Source of the DNA: Congeria kusceri
Lineage: Eukaryota > Mollusca > Bivalvia > Myida > Dreissenidae
Length of the DNA stretch: 64,000 nucleotides
Assembly (NCBI GenBank): GCA_027627225.1
Contig: CM051032.1
Span: forward strand, 64,707,137 to 64,771,136
Reading direction: 5' to 3'
Part shown: positions 1 through 12,900 of the stretch, in pieces
Layout of the letters: each line of letters starts with the position of its first letter
Numbering within the stretch: the first letter of the stretch is position 1
The notes under the pieces: model-generated
The model's input: the letters and a program-made list of their open reading frames with translations, nothing else
The model's database searches: none
What the model was told of the DNA's origin: nothing
Position numbers and translations under genes: made by a program

Positions 1-575
1 TGTGTACCAAAAATAATTTCAATATGAGGAGCCTTTCATGAGTTATTCCTCGAGCCGTGTTTTTACGGAATTTCAGTCAAAAAGGGGCTATAGCTCTGTC
101 AAAATTTAGACGTTTGTAACCAAAGTAGAACTTGACCTGTATTTTATCATGCTACACGTGTGTATCAAAAATTATTTGAATATGTCAAGCCATGCTTGAG
201 TTATCGTCTGGAAAACATGTTTTTAGGGAATTTAAGTAAAAAAAGGGGCCATCACTCTGTAAAAATTTAGTTATTTGTAACTGAAGTCGAACTTGACCTG
301 TATTTTATGATGCTACACATGTGTACCAAAAATTATTTGAATATGTCAAGCTAGGGAATTAAAGTAAAAAATAGGCCATAAATCTGTCAAAATTTAGTGG
401 TTTGTAATCAAGGTCGAACTTGACCTGTGTTCTATGATGTTACACACGTGTACCAAAAATTATTTGCATATGTCAAGCCTTTCTTGAGGTATCATCTGGA
501 AATCATGAAAACCAACAGACCGACAAGCTCATTCATATATACCCCCCGTAAACTTCGTTTGTGGGGGTATACAAA
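1..575. repeat. Tandem-unit repeat element, about 160-bp units, cut by the window edge
   Basis: Three to four imperfect units each contain acttgacctgtattttat, a tgctacac step and aaaattatttgaatatgtc. The right end has cccccgtaaacttcgtttg followed by tgggggtat, a short hairpin typical of the end of such elements. No coding sequence is seen here, and no cupin exon of CENPC. Confidence 0.7.
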
Positions 576-760
576 TTAAGGAAGCCTAAAAAACTTTAAA
601 TGGCGTAAATGAAGAGTACATATTTAAATAAAGCAATGTACATGTAATAAATCCAGTGAGTAGTATCATAAGGATGAAAATTGTTATAATTAAAGACGAT
701 ATGAAACTGGAATTTATATGTGCAAGCCCTCAACTACTAGCTATATTTCAACAAGAATAC

Positions 761-940
761 CCACCACGAAGTCCTGCACATTGAGATGCTCAGGTTTGGT
801 CGCCAGAGGCATGATCTCTATCTTGCCAGAGGACATGCAGTGGTGTTGCAGCTGCTGCGTGATCAGGTAGGGGTCGCTCTTCCGCGGGGACTTGTGGTCC
901 GGGCCCACCGCCTGGAACTGGTTCACCTTGGCAACACACG
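761..940 (-). CDS. CENPC: CENPC exon: start of the C-terminal cupin (Mif2/CENP-C-like) domain
   Basis: The exon opens after TTTTTTCAG at 941 and reads CVAKVNQFQAVGP, then MSSGKIEIMP and NVQDFVV. This matches the beginning of the CENP-C cupin, where vertebrates have a similar S-T/S-G-K-hydrophobic strand followed by a QD-hydrophobic strand. Two donors are possible: GTGGGT gives a left end at 765 (phase 0) and GTATTC gives 761 (phase 1, like most upstream exons). The remaining cupin strands (about 40-50 residues) are not found between 1 and 760, which is repeat DNA, so the final exon is left of the window. Codon usage here is GC-rich compared with the flanking introns. Confidence 0.85.
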
Positions 941-3900
941 CTGAAAAAACCCCACATACACCGAGTTGAAAAAACAATTGACTTTACGAGATTTAATTGC
1001 CAACGTGATTAGCCATTCAAAAAGCTGGGACTTCATTGTTTGACGGACAAGACTTGTAAAAACATGCATACACTGTCAACTGTGTTTATCGCAGTTTGAC
1101 CTAACAGGCGTAGATATAAATTCCATAATGTATCATCAATTGTCTCCTTTTGTTTTTAATAAGTCATTACACAAAATGGCTATTCTGAAGACTTGAAATA
1201 AAATATTATTTTAAGCAAATATTTCAAATGTTTTCCCCTGTCGTGGGAAAACAGGGCTTAATGCATGTGCGTAGTGTCGTCCCCGATTAGCCTGTGCAGT
1301 TTGCACAGGCTAATCCAGGAGAGCACTTTCAGCCTACAGTGGATTTATGTTTAGAAGAAACTTCCTTGAAACAGAAAATACCATAACAGCGGAAAGTGGT
1401 CCTGGATTAGCCTGTGCAGACTGCACATGCATTAAGCCCTGTTTTTCCACGACAAGCATAATATAGAGTTTTTCGTTCGCTACATATTCAAGTATAATAC
1501 CAGTATGAACCACGTACTTGGGATCAAAGTATGCTTTTTTTTTAAAGTAGTGACATGACTTTATTTTGATTTCTTTCTTAGAAACGGACATATCATAGTC
1601 ATTTCTCTTATAATGATTTAGATTAAAAACAAAAAAACTAAAAAATATTTATTTATACTGAAAACATGATTTAATTTATTTTGTAAACTATATTCAAACC
1701 TATTTCATCCTCATCTCCTGTAGCTGGGTTTACACAGTTGATCCAGGTACTGGATGTGTCCAGGCACTCCATTTCATCTTCCGGCAGTACACCATGAATG
1801 GACAGCTTGCGGTTCTTCAAATCCTTACTTTTACCTTTGGTAGCCTGTCGAACTAAACAAAACATTAAGTCAATAAAAATCATGTGTCCAATTGACCAGT
1901 AGATACTTGTTAATCAAGGATTGAGTTAACCAATTATGTGTTTATATTTCTGTGGTAAATAATAGCACATGGTTGCATAATCCAATCAATTTACATCAAG
2001 TCCTTGGACAAACAACCTTGGACAAACAGAAAGGCGGAGCAGCCTGTGTTTGTCTACTTGTTAATTACGAAAAAGGCTAATACTGCATGTTTTCAGTTAC
2101 CCTTACATTTGTTTCATACGTTTTCTAGCTACATTAGGACAACTTACATGTTGCTGTATTGAACAAACAATGCTTGTTCCTAAACATGTTAATCTATTAA
2201 ATTTTTTAAGTAATACAATTTACTTATTAAAATATCAATTATTAGAAAGAATTCTGCAAGAATTCTTCAATGCATGACAGACCCCTACCTGTGATTAATT
2301 TACCAAGAACGTGCATAGAAGCAATAAATGAGGCGTGTTGTGGGAAAACCGGGCTTAATGCATGTGCGTAAAGTGTCGTCACGGATTAGCCTGTGCAGTC
2401 CACCTAGTGGTTTTATGTTTAGAAGAGACTTCCTTGAAACAGAAAATACCATAAAAGCGGAAAGTAGCAACCTGGATTAGCCTGTGCGGACTACACAGGC
2501 TAATCCGGGACAACACTTAACGCGCATTCATTAAGCCCGGATTTCCCATAACATGCCTCAAATATTTAATAGCAAAAATGGTCAAAACTTTTTAACCATA
2601 AACACTTACTTAGAAAGTTCAGTTTCCTTCTCTTTCTTTTCTCCTCCTCCATTTTTTTCCATTTAACTTCAAGTGAAGGTTTTATGCCAATTATTGTTGG
2701 ACCTGCAATTTAAGGAGAAAATTACTGCATGAACCACAGATGGTACTTTTTATTATTTTTTTCAAACAGATCCAGCAAGCATAATTTGTACATAAAATCT
2801 GGCATTAAAAAACGAAGAAAACAGCTGAAAGGAGGTATAATCACACCCAGTTTAAATATATTAATTATTGTAAGGTGGGTATAATGGCTGGAACAAATTT
2901 TAGAAATGTAGACCCAGAGCAACAGATAAGGCACGTATTTGCGTAAATACCCAATTCTAAAACACCATTTACTCAATCATTTTAAAATCTAACGAGTGAC
3001 CAAACAATTTATATACTGAATACACCAAAAAACACTCAACACATTCCACAAAGATTGGTCAATGTTTAACTGATAGTCATATAGTGAAAATATGAGTGTT
3101 CAATGAAAGCTAAATATAACATGTAACCTGTAGTATTTTAAACACATCAATCATGCATGGTTGTAAAATGAGGGGCATATTCATTAATGATAAAATGAGT
3201 GTTACAGTTTTACCTAATTTGGGTATTTCAAACAATCAATATATTTTAATGGCGTAACATAATTTTCAATTGAATCACTCGGTTTTAAAAATGATGGGGT
3301 ATTCAATACTTAATGTTGGCAAAACCCTTATCTGTTGATCCGTAGAGCCTTACCATCTTCATCTGTCCGCTGTAACACATAGCGCTCGTTTTTGTACCAA
3401 GCTATGGGCTTTAAGCGCGTCCTTTTGGATCGACGCAGACCATTGGTGTTTGGGTCTGGGTGTACTGTAAAACAGAATGGAATGTCAAACCAGTGTTAGA
3501 CTGTCTGAAATCATCACAACAAAATATGTTACATATTCATAGCGAGAATCTACCGCTGAAAAAGGTACAGGGTGCTGGTAAATCCAGGGTTTTAAGCAAT
3601 AAAATACTTCAAATTAAGGTTTTCAAACATAGACTACTTATTTGCAATTGAATATTTGCAAAAATATAATGAACTTCAAAAGATATTAAACATTTCTGTG
3701 TTGACAACTCCAGAGGGGCAGCAGGGGGGAACCACAAAGGAGCAAGGTGCAGCACCCTGCTATTTCGCTCCGGATCTTTCCCTTTATTCATGCTATGCGT
3801 TACCAGTGGCTTATCCGTACTTTAATATTCTCCGCATACAATCAGATGTAAGTTAGGATGACAAATGTGTGTTGCAATATTATAGGAGAAGCAGGGGATT

Positions 3901-6900
3901 ACAAGGGCAGGTCTACAGTTACCAGTAAGCTATTTTTGTTGCACATACATGTGATAAGAGCAATAAAGTATACCAACGTATGACAGTGATTATTTTGTCA
4001 ATATTTCCAAATTGTCTATACCCATGAAATGGGGAACTTTAATGCGACAAATTTCAAAATAGGGAAAGTTGTAAAAAGTTTATTTTTCACGAAATGTGTG
4101 GTTATATTGCTTTTCTAATGATTAATATACTGTATTTAAATTTTTCATCTACTGAACTGCTTCTGTGACAAGTGTGCAAATTCAAAAATTGTTTTTCTAT
4201 TTACGCACCCAAAAATGGAGGATATTTTCTCAGGGGAAAATGCCTTTAAACGGCATAAAATTAGCAAAAAAATCACTGTATGAAATGTAACTCATTTCTT
4301 GTTAAGGTAATAAGATTCTTTTTTATAAACAACTAAACACTGAACAAATACATGTGTTTTATCCTAACTGTCGCAAATAAAAGACCAACAAATTTAACGA
4401 ACTTTGTGATAACAGTACATGTATTTGCTTTAGGACTTATTTGAATAAGACAAAGCCGGGCCGGCTAGCTCAGTTGGTAGAGCGCTGGACTACAAATCCG
4501 AGGATTGCGGGTTCGATTCCCAGCCCGGCCACATAACTTGTGTAGGGATTGGTCATGAAATTATTTCTACGGCCATTCGCCCCCTACCTCTGGTTCAAGT
4601 AGGGCAGTTGTCAGTTACTGGCATAAGTATGTGCACTTAGTACTGGTAAACCAGCTTACCCAGGAAAAGTGAGTAGGTTAACTGACGGCCATTATATGAC
4701 TGAAATACTGTTGAATACGGCAAAAAATCCAAACAAACAAACAAAACAAACAAACTGAATTGGACAAGTATTTTTAAATAGGGAAATGTTTTTTTTAATT
4801 GAATGATGGAGCTGCACAAAATAGATTCATATGGTCTTTTGCTTTTTAATTATGAGGCACGTCGTGGGAACCTGGACTTAATGCATGTGCGTCAAGTGTC
4901 ATCCCAGATTTACCTGTGCAGTCCACACAGGCTTATCCGGGATGACACTTCACTTTTATGGTATTTTCTGTTTCAGGGAAGTATCTTATAAACATAAATC
5001 CACTGTAGGAGGAAAGTGTCGTCCCGAATTAGCCTGTGAGGACTGCACAGGCTAATCCCGGATGACACTATGCACATGCATTAAGCCCGTGTTTCCCACG
5101 ACATGCCTCATATACATTTGAACTGTACTGTAAAATCATTTTATTTTGCAGTCAAAATTTCGTCCATTTTTAACATTTTATAATATTTTTAATAATCAAG
5201 CAAAAACAAAGTTAACACTGGGTCTAAAATTCCTGCTATGTTCAGACCACTAAGTAGGCGTGAATTGGACCACCACAAAATTTAGACGTTTGTCAAGTAT
5301 GTGGTTCAGTAATAACTTACTCAAAACATCTTTGATGATGACGCTGCTGTCACTCTCGGAGGAGTTGGATGCCATTGACTCTCTTCTCGTCGTCTCAAAG
5401 ACGTGCTGTGGTGTGGAGTCTGGACCAGGCAAGGGGGTGTTGGGAGCTGTAAGATGTGGAAACTGCTTGATTATAGGATTCATACAGATACTCTATTCTA
5501 TAATTTTGTAAGGAATTTCGAAGGAAAAAGGAACAAGCACGTTTTCAATGAAAAAATATCTAAATTTAAAACTTGTGAATCCCTTTTTATCCTGTTAAAC
5601 CATTTTTGTGTGACTGCAAGAATATCCTTAATATAAGTATCAGTCTTGAGCCTTGAGTGTGAATACCTATTTATCATTTTAAACCATTTTTTTTTTATTG
5701 CGACTTCTAAGTATCATCCTTAACAGATGCACCAGCTATGAGCTCTACCTGACATGCCCATGCTGTGCCTGAAGGGGTTGATGAGGGGTCGCTCCGCCAT
5801 TGTCATGGAGACTTGGCTTATCTGGTGTTCCGTGGGCTCCTGGGAACAGATGGTCACCCGGCGACCCTTGCTCTTCTTCGAAGCCCCGGGGCGGGTAATG
5901 CAGGGGGTCAGTCCTGTTGGGGGCGCCAGCGCTGGGTCAGCCATCATAGTGCCTGGAATATTCCGGAAGCACAAACATATACATTATCATGGTTACAAAA
6001 ATTTAGTTTCTGCATATTTGTTAAATGCTTTCCAAATGTTAAGTTTTGTTAATTAATGTTAAAAACACCATTAATATGTTAAAATTTTTATTTTCTAGTG
6101 TTCTAGAAGTGGGCAAAAAACAAAAAAACAAGTGCATCAAAATGATGTAAGGCAGGTTATTTGCTCAAAAATCAATAAATTGCAATTTGCATATTAACAG
6201 AATACTTACTGATGTAACCCGAGCCAGCATCCTCAGTCAGCCTGGATCGATGTCTGAACGATACACCACTGGCAAAATTGGTGGCCGCTGTAAGTACGAG
6301 CATACATGACATAAATCTTCAGGACGAGGAGACGATAAAAATCATAAAAATTTTGGAAACAGAGGAAAACGTACATACTATAGCAAAGAGCACAAATTTT
6401 AATTCTTTAAACTAGTTTTGAATAGGAAATTACAAGACAATACACTTAAAATAAATTGTGATGACATCAGCTTTAATTCCAAATGAAGATGTTGCTTTTA
6501 CCATGACTTCTTGTAGGTAAGGAAGGTCCATTAAAAATATACGTGTACCTACCTAATTACCTTAGGTACACAAAAAAAGTATATATAACAAACTCAGAGA
6601 AACATAAATGACATCAGTGTTTTTTCCAGTCTTTTGTGAACTTGGGGCTGGGGCCCTTTGAATTGTGAAAATCAGCACTGTAATACCATTGTTTGTGAAA
6701 ATCAGCACTGTAATACCATTGTTTGTGAAAATCAGCACTGTAATACCATTGTTGGTGAAAATCAGCACTGTAATACCATTGTTTGTGAAAATAACATTTC
6801 GACCAATCACATGTATCTATGAATGTGTTCCATCAGGGTTAAATTATACAATGTTGTAACCAATTTTAATTGAATTTGAACATATTATATGCCTTTTGAT

Positions 6901-9900
6901 ACAAAAATCATAATAAGTCTAGACAAAACCTATGCATGGAATAAAAATTAAGCACCCAAAGTCAGATGTAAACTTGCTAGCAATTGTTATTTGTGGAAAA
7001 TTTGTGAGAAAAAACAACAACAAACTATTTGCCATGAGAATGGGGCCCTATTTAGGCCCCAAATTGACTTGAAAAAACAAGGCTTTGATAGTATTGCAAG
7101 CAATACAGGAGTCCCTATGGGTGAAAACCCCTACTAATTAAACATGTGCAATACCGTCAAATCGCCGTTTATCTGTAGATGTACAAAGTTTCATATTCAA
7201 ATCCCATTTGTCACTGCAGTATTAAGTTGTTGTTTTTTCTATTTTAGTAACATTGACCAGACATTCGAGTTACTTTTTGAGTTATTGCAGTACTAAACTG
7301 ACAGAGGGCAATCATATACTATAATCCATTCTTTGTTCCAAGTTTTATGATAATATGTTATGTTCTTTTCGAATCATATCAGTATTAAGTTTATTTTTAT
7401 TTTAAGTAACAGTCACGTGATCTTTGACCTCTGGTGATAAATAAAGGGTCGTGTAAAATCCTCTCCTTGCTCTTTCTATGTATACAAAGTTCCATCATAG
7501 TATCTTCAGTACTTGAGTTATCACAAGATCCAGGTTTTGGGGACGGGACAGACAGACAGAGTGAGACCGACCGACGAACAGACGCACACAGACGGAGGGC
7601 AAACCCATAGTCCAATCTGTGTACTAAGTTTCATGAATTTCATGATAATATCTTATGCACTTTTCAAAACATTACAGTATTAAGTTTATTTCTATTTTTA
7701 GTAAGTTACCTAACCTTTGACCTCTGGTGAAAAATAAAAGGTCGTGCATAATTCTCACATTGCCGTTGCTACGTATACAAAGTTTCATCAAAGTGTCTAC
7801 AGTACTTTCCGAGTTATCACAGGATCCAGGTTTTGGGGACAGACGAATAGACAGAACGACACACAGACAGATGGCAAACCTATAGTTCAATCTCTGTACA
7901 AAGTTTCATGGTCATATCTTATGTCCATTTCGAATTATTACAGTATTTAGTTAATTTCTATTTTTAGTAACAGTCACATGACCTTTGACCTCTGGTGAAA
8001 AAAAAGGTCGTGCATAATCCTCACATTGCCACATTGCTGTTTATATGTATACCCAGTTTCATAGAAATAAGTTCAGTACTTTTTGAGTTATTGCAGGAAC
8101 CAGGTTTTGGGGACGGACAGACAAACGGACAAATATACGGACGGACAGACGGACGGAGGGCAAACCTAAAGTCCCCTCCGGTGAAACACCGGTAGGGGAC
8201 TAAAAACACTTGACATTCTTATGACTCTCACCTGCAGCTAATGATGCTTGATTTGGAGTATCAGCAAGTGAATTTGACAGAGGTATTTCTTCATTGACGA
8301 TGACGTCTTCATTTTCACTTGAATTTGACTGTTTCTTTTTACGTGAATTGAACTTCTTACTTGTGTTTAAAGTGTTTGATGTATTGTTCTTCACTCTACT
8401 CTTTGCATTGCTTTTAGACAAATCATTTTCATTTGATTCCGCTGGGCTTTTTTTCCTTCCTTTAGTTTTAGCATTTGGTTTACTTTTCACAGTAGGTTTA
8501 AAATCTTCATCATCATCATCATCATCACTTGTTGTTACCTGTTCAGTCTCTGTGTTTTTGTTCTTTTTGCTTCCCTTTTTACCTTTTCCAGTTGTTTTCT
8601 TGTTAATTTTCTTTCCAGTCTTTTGTTTCTTTGGACTAGATATCTCTTGTGGCTCATTCTCTTCTTCCTCTGAAGATTTCCTTTTCTGATATGGCACACT
8701 CTGTTCCGGTTGTCCTACTACACTGCTTTCAACCTGATTGTAGCTTAGTCTTCTCTTTCTTATACCCAATTCACGGATAACATTATCTAGACTTGCTCTA
8801 GACTTCACTTTCACACGGTCTTCTGTTTGACACTTCTCTGAATTTTTCTCCAAATCTTTTGAACTTTTCCTTTTTTTGGTTGAACTTCTATTAGTTATTT
8901 TTTTGTTATCTTCCATAACACTACAGTTATCACCAAACTCATCTGAGTTATCAATATCAAAAATATCATTATTAGCTACATTATCCTCCTGCACTGCTTC
9001 TGGATCACTTTGTTTTCCAGACTTCGATATAGTTCTTTTATCATCATCTTTGCCGGTCTCTCCATGTATAGTCTGTCGCTTCTTTTTCTGGGGACCAGTT
9101 TTCTTTAACTTTGTTTCCGACTTTGTACCTTTTAATTTCAATTGCATGCTATTATTACTTTTATTTTGCCCCGATTTACTTTTTGATAATTTACTTTTGT
9201 TTCCAGCTGGATGAGTTTTCAAATCAGTTTTATTTTTCACCCATGTTTTCACTTCTTCAACAATCATTATGCTATCGTCTGAAAGGTAGCCTTTATCTTT
9301 ATCTAAATTATTATTTGCCGCCACTGACTTCTTTCGTGATGTAAGGCTATCAAACTCTGACTCCTCAATATGAGATTGCTTGGTCATGTGAACAGTTACA
9401 GCATTTTCCCTCATCGAAGCCACAACATCTTTGGTTTCTTTCACTAACGGCTCTCCTGTTTTCTGAAGTTCAGAGTTCGCTTCTTCCACTCTGAAACAGA
9501 AAATAACAATAAATTTTGTGCAAATGGCAAAATTATGTTTCCTTCTATTTTTAAACAATCCTTTATTAGACAACTCAGGGCGCACTCTATCATTTGCCAA
9601 ATAAACAAAAGGTCACAAATTAAAATATCTGGTTTAACAAAATTCTGTTAAGTACAGTACTCTTAATAAAAGCCTTGAAAATATCCCATGAGCACAACTG
9701 TTTCGAATAAAAACTTACATGTATTTAACTAGGTAAACAATTTTTTTTATCATTCAAATAAACAGAGCATTATTCAGGCCAGCAAACTTACCTCTTCTTT
9801 CGCATCTTCAACGATTCCTCACTGGCTTCAAGTGCTGAATAGGACAGCCTGAAACACAAGTATTAATTTAAAATTACTTACTTCTAAAATAAATGAGGCA

Positions 9901-12900
9901 TGTCGTTGGAAAAACCGGGCTAAATGAATGTGCGTAAAGTGTCGTTCCGGATCAGCCTGTGCACTCTGCACAAGCGCCACATGCATTAAGCTAGGTTTTC
10001 CCACGACAGCAAGTTATGTATAACACAAAAACTGAAGGGTTAAGATCTTACATTTATGACTTAAATTGTAATAATAACAAATTCGTACACAGAAAGAGCA
10101 AACTACAAAAATTCCCAAACGTTAATGAACATCAAGCACAAAATACTCTACCTTTTCTTTGTCTGATTAAAGCTGACCACTGAAGTGGTCACATCTAGCT
10201 TGGTTATAGTCCCACTCTGATTCCCAGCAACGTCAATATTACAACCAGCCTGAGATGGAGATAGGCCACTGTAGTCTGATTTATGAGCGTTAACAACATC
10301 AGTTTCTTCAGGGATTTCTTCGCCATTATCCATTTCTACTTCCTGGTTATCTGCATCACTTACACTTTCAATGTAATCATGATCATGAACACTGTCTGTG
10401 TGTGCCACTGTGGTACTACCTGTGGTGACCTCTACAGTCATGTCTTGTCTGCCTTTGGACACATCGCGTTCTTGTTTGCCTTTGGACACATCAAGTCTTT
10501 CTTGCTTGCCGTTGGACACATCAAGTCTTTCTTGTTTGCCTTTTGACACATCAACTCTTTCTTGTTTGCCTTTAGAAACAACAAGTCTTTCTTGTTTGTC
10601 TTTTGACACATCAAGTCTTTCTTGTTTGCCTTTTGACACTTCGAGTCTTTCTTGTTTGCCTTTAGAAACATCAAGTCTTTCTTGTTTGCCTTTTGACACA
10701 TCAAGGCTTTCTTGATTTTTATCATGGACAAAACTAGTCTGGGATCGATTCTTTATATCACTTTGTCCTTTTAATAAGGATATTGACACAGATCTACTGC
10801 TCTCTAGTTTCTGCGACGACATTGATTTAGTTTTTCTTGGACTAGTTCTTCTGGTTGCTTCACTTACATTTTTTGACATGTCAACACCATGAGCTCCATC
10901 CACTCCATCATATTCCTCCTCTTCATACGATTCTACATCATGATCTTTTGTACTGTTAGATTTTGAACTAAAGCTTGATCTCGAACCTAAGATTTTGGTT
11001 TGTCTTTTTCCAATAGAATCAGACTCTGCATCATCATCTTCATCCTCGTCAACATGATCACTCTCTTCTTCAGCTGAATACTCTTTTATGGATCTTTCCT
11101 TCAAACTGTTTCGAGAAAACCCTTGTTTCCCTGGTGATTTATCAAAGGCAGTTTTTCTTAAATTACTTTCTGATCTTTGATCAGATTTTAAACCAGAGCT
11201 TGAAAGTGTAGAGTTTGAACCAAGGCCAGATCTTGAACTTGAGCTTTTGGAATTTCTTTTTTGCACAGAACCTGACTCTGCATCATGATCTTCATCTTCA
11301 GAACCACTCTCATCTTTATCTGAATTATCCTGCTTAGAACTTCCCTTTAAACTGCTTCTAGACAAACGCTGTTTTCCTGGAGATTTATCATACACAGATT
11401 TTGTTAAGTTACTTTCAGATCTAAGATCAGATTTCAAACCAGAGCTTGAAAGTGAGGATTTTGAACCATTGCCAGATCTAGAACTTGAGCTCTTCGTACT
11501 GTTTTGTTGCACAGAAACAGTCCCTGCATCATCATCTTCATCCTTAGACTCATTCTCTTCTTTATCTGAATGATCGCTCTTTGAAATTCCCCTAAAACTG
11601 TTACTAGACAGCCGCTCTTTTCCTGGTGATTTATCAATGGCAGATTTTGTAAAATTACTTTCAGATCTTTCAACTGCAAAATTCGTTGTTGTTTCTTTGT
11701 AATGTTCATCCTCTGAATTAGAATATTCATTGTTCTCACTAGGACCAGCTCTACTTTTATCAGGTTCATTGTCACTTTGGGATTCTAAACTACTAACAGC
11801 TGTACTCTGTACATTTACAGTATTTTGCTCACTTTTCTCGGAATACTGTCGTGTCCGATTACTTACTTCGATACTTTGTTCATTTGTACTCGTGAAATAT
11901 TCTGAAGATCTTTTCTTACTCTTTGATACACTGGCATTTGCATGTGTCATATTTTCGCCAATTCCTGATTTACTCAAATTTACAGGTTCACTCTTTTTGA
12001 AAGTATTTAATCTACTGTTATTGATGGTCACATCAGTATGCTTGTGCAAATCACTGTGTCTGCTCTGTGTTGCATCAACAACCGATGCATCCCCTTCATC
12101 ATCATCAGCCGAGGTACCAGTAGCAAAGTGCTTCTCTGTGTTTTCAGAACCATGGGCGTCAGATTGGCCTTTTTCATCACCTACATGTATGCAAGAAAAA
12201 GGATCACTGTTCCATTATGCAGTTAACAAGAGGTGTTTGTAAAACAGGTATGCCCACTCTAGGTCACAAGCAATCTTTAAATATTAAGAATGGTGAAGAT
12301 CAGATGAAAAAAGTTGGACATAGCAGAAAATGCTAAAAAGGCCAATATTAGCTAAATCAAGGGCCATAACTCTGCAGTTCCTGGGGCGATTTGGTTGATC
12401 ATCAAACTTAGCGGAGATTTTATGCCCTTAAACATTTTCGTCAAGTTTGGTGAAGATACGATGAAAACTGTTGGACTCACAAAGGAGAAACGACGAAAAA
12501 GGCTAATTTGAGATAATGCAAGGGCCATAACTCCACAGTTCCTTGGGCTATTTAGTTGATTAGAGCACTTGACCGAAATATTATGCCCACAAGGATTTTT
12601 ATGAAGTTTGGTGAAGATCAAATGAAAACTGTTGGACTTAGAGTGGAAATGAAATTGATCAACTGACTGACAGACCAATCTACGAACATTAGCAAACCAA
12701 TATACTCCGCCATCTGCGATGGGTCATAAAAACTGGACCAGGTCTCAAGTTTATGCAAGTTCTCAATGTCAAACTTAAGATATTGCCTGCCTTACACTTA
12801 ACGCAGATACTGATATTGAACATTTGTAACATATGAGATCTAAATTTCAATATATTGTATATGAAATAAAGTCATGGTAGGACTAGTCAAAAAACAACTT

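Noticed and set aside
1..740. Search for the final cupin exon of CENPC
   Set aside because: The minus strand here gives no cupin-like frame with an acceptor; most of it is a tandem-unit repeat, so the exon is assumed to be outside the window.
4458..4531. tRNA-like sequence with A and B boxes
   Set aside because: Poor anticodon stem, and a second copy at 40262 has the same long non-tRNA body and caaa tail; it is the head of a SINE, not a tRNA gene.
8294..8689. 131-codon plus-strand open frame with phenylalanine/leucine runs
   Set aside because: Antisense shadow of the lysine/serine-rich CENPC exon; hydrophobicity comes from complementing AAA/TCA-rich codons.
11730..12242. 170-codon plus-strand open frame
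   Set aside because: Antisense of the giant CENPC exon, whose sense frame is spliced and phase-consistent.
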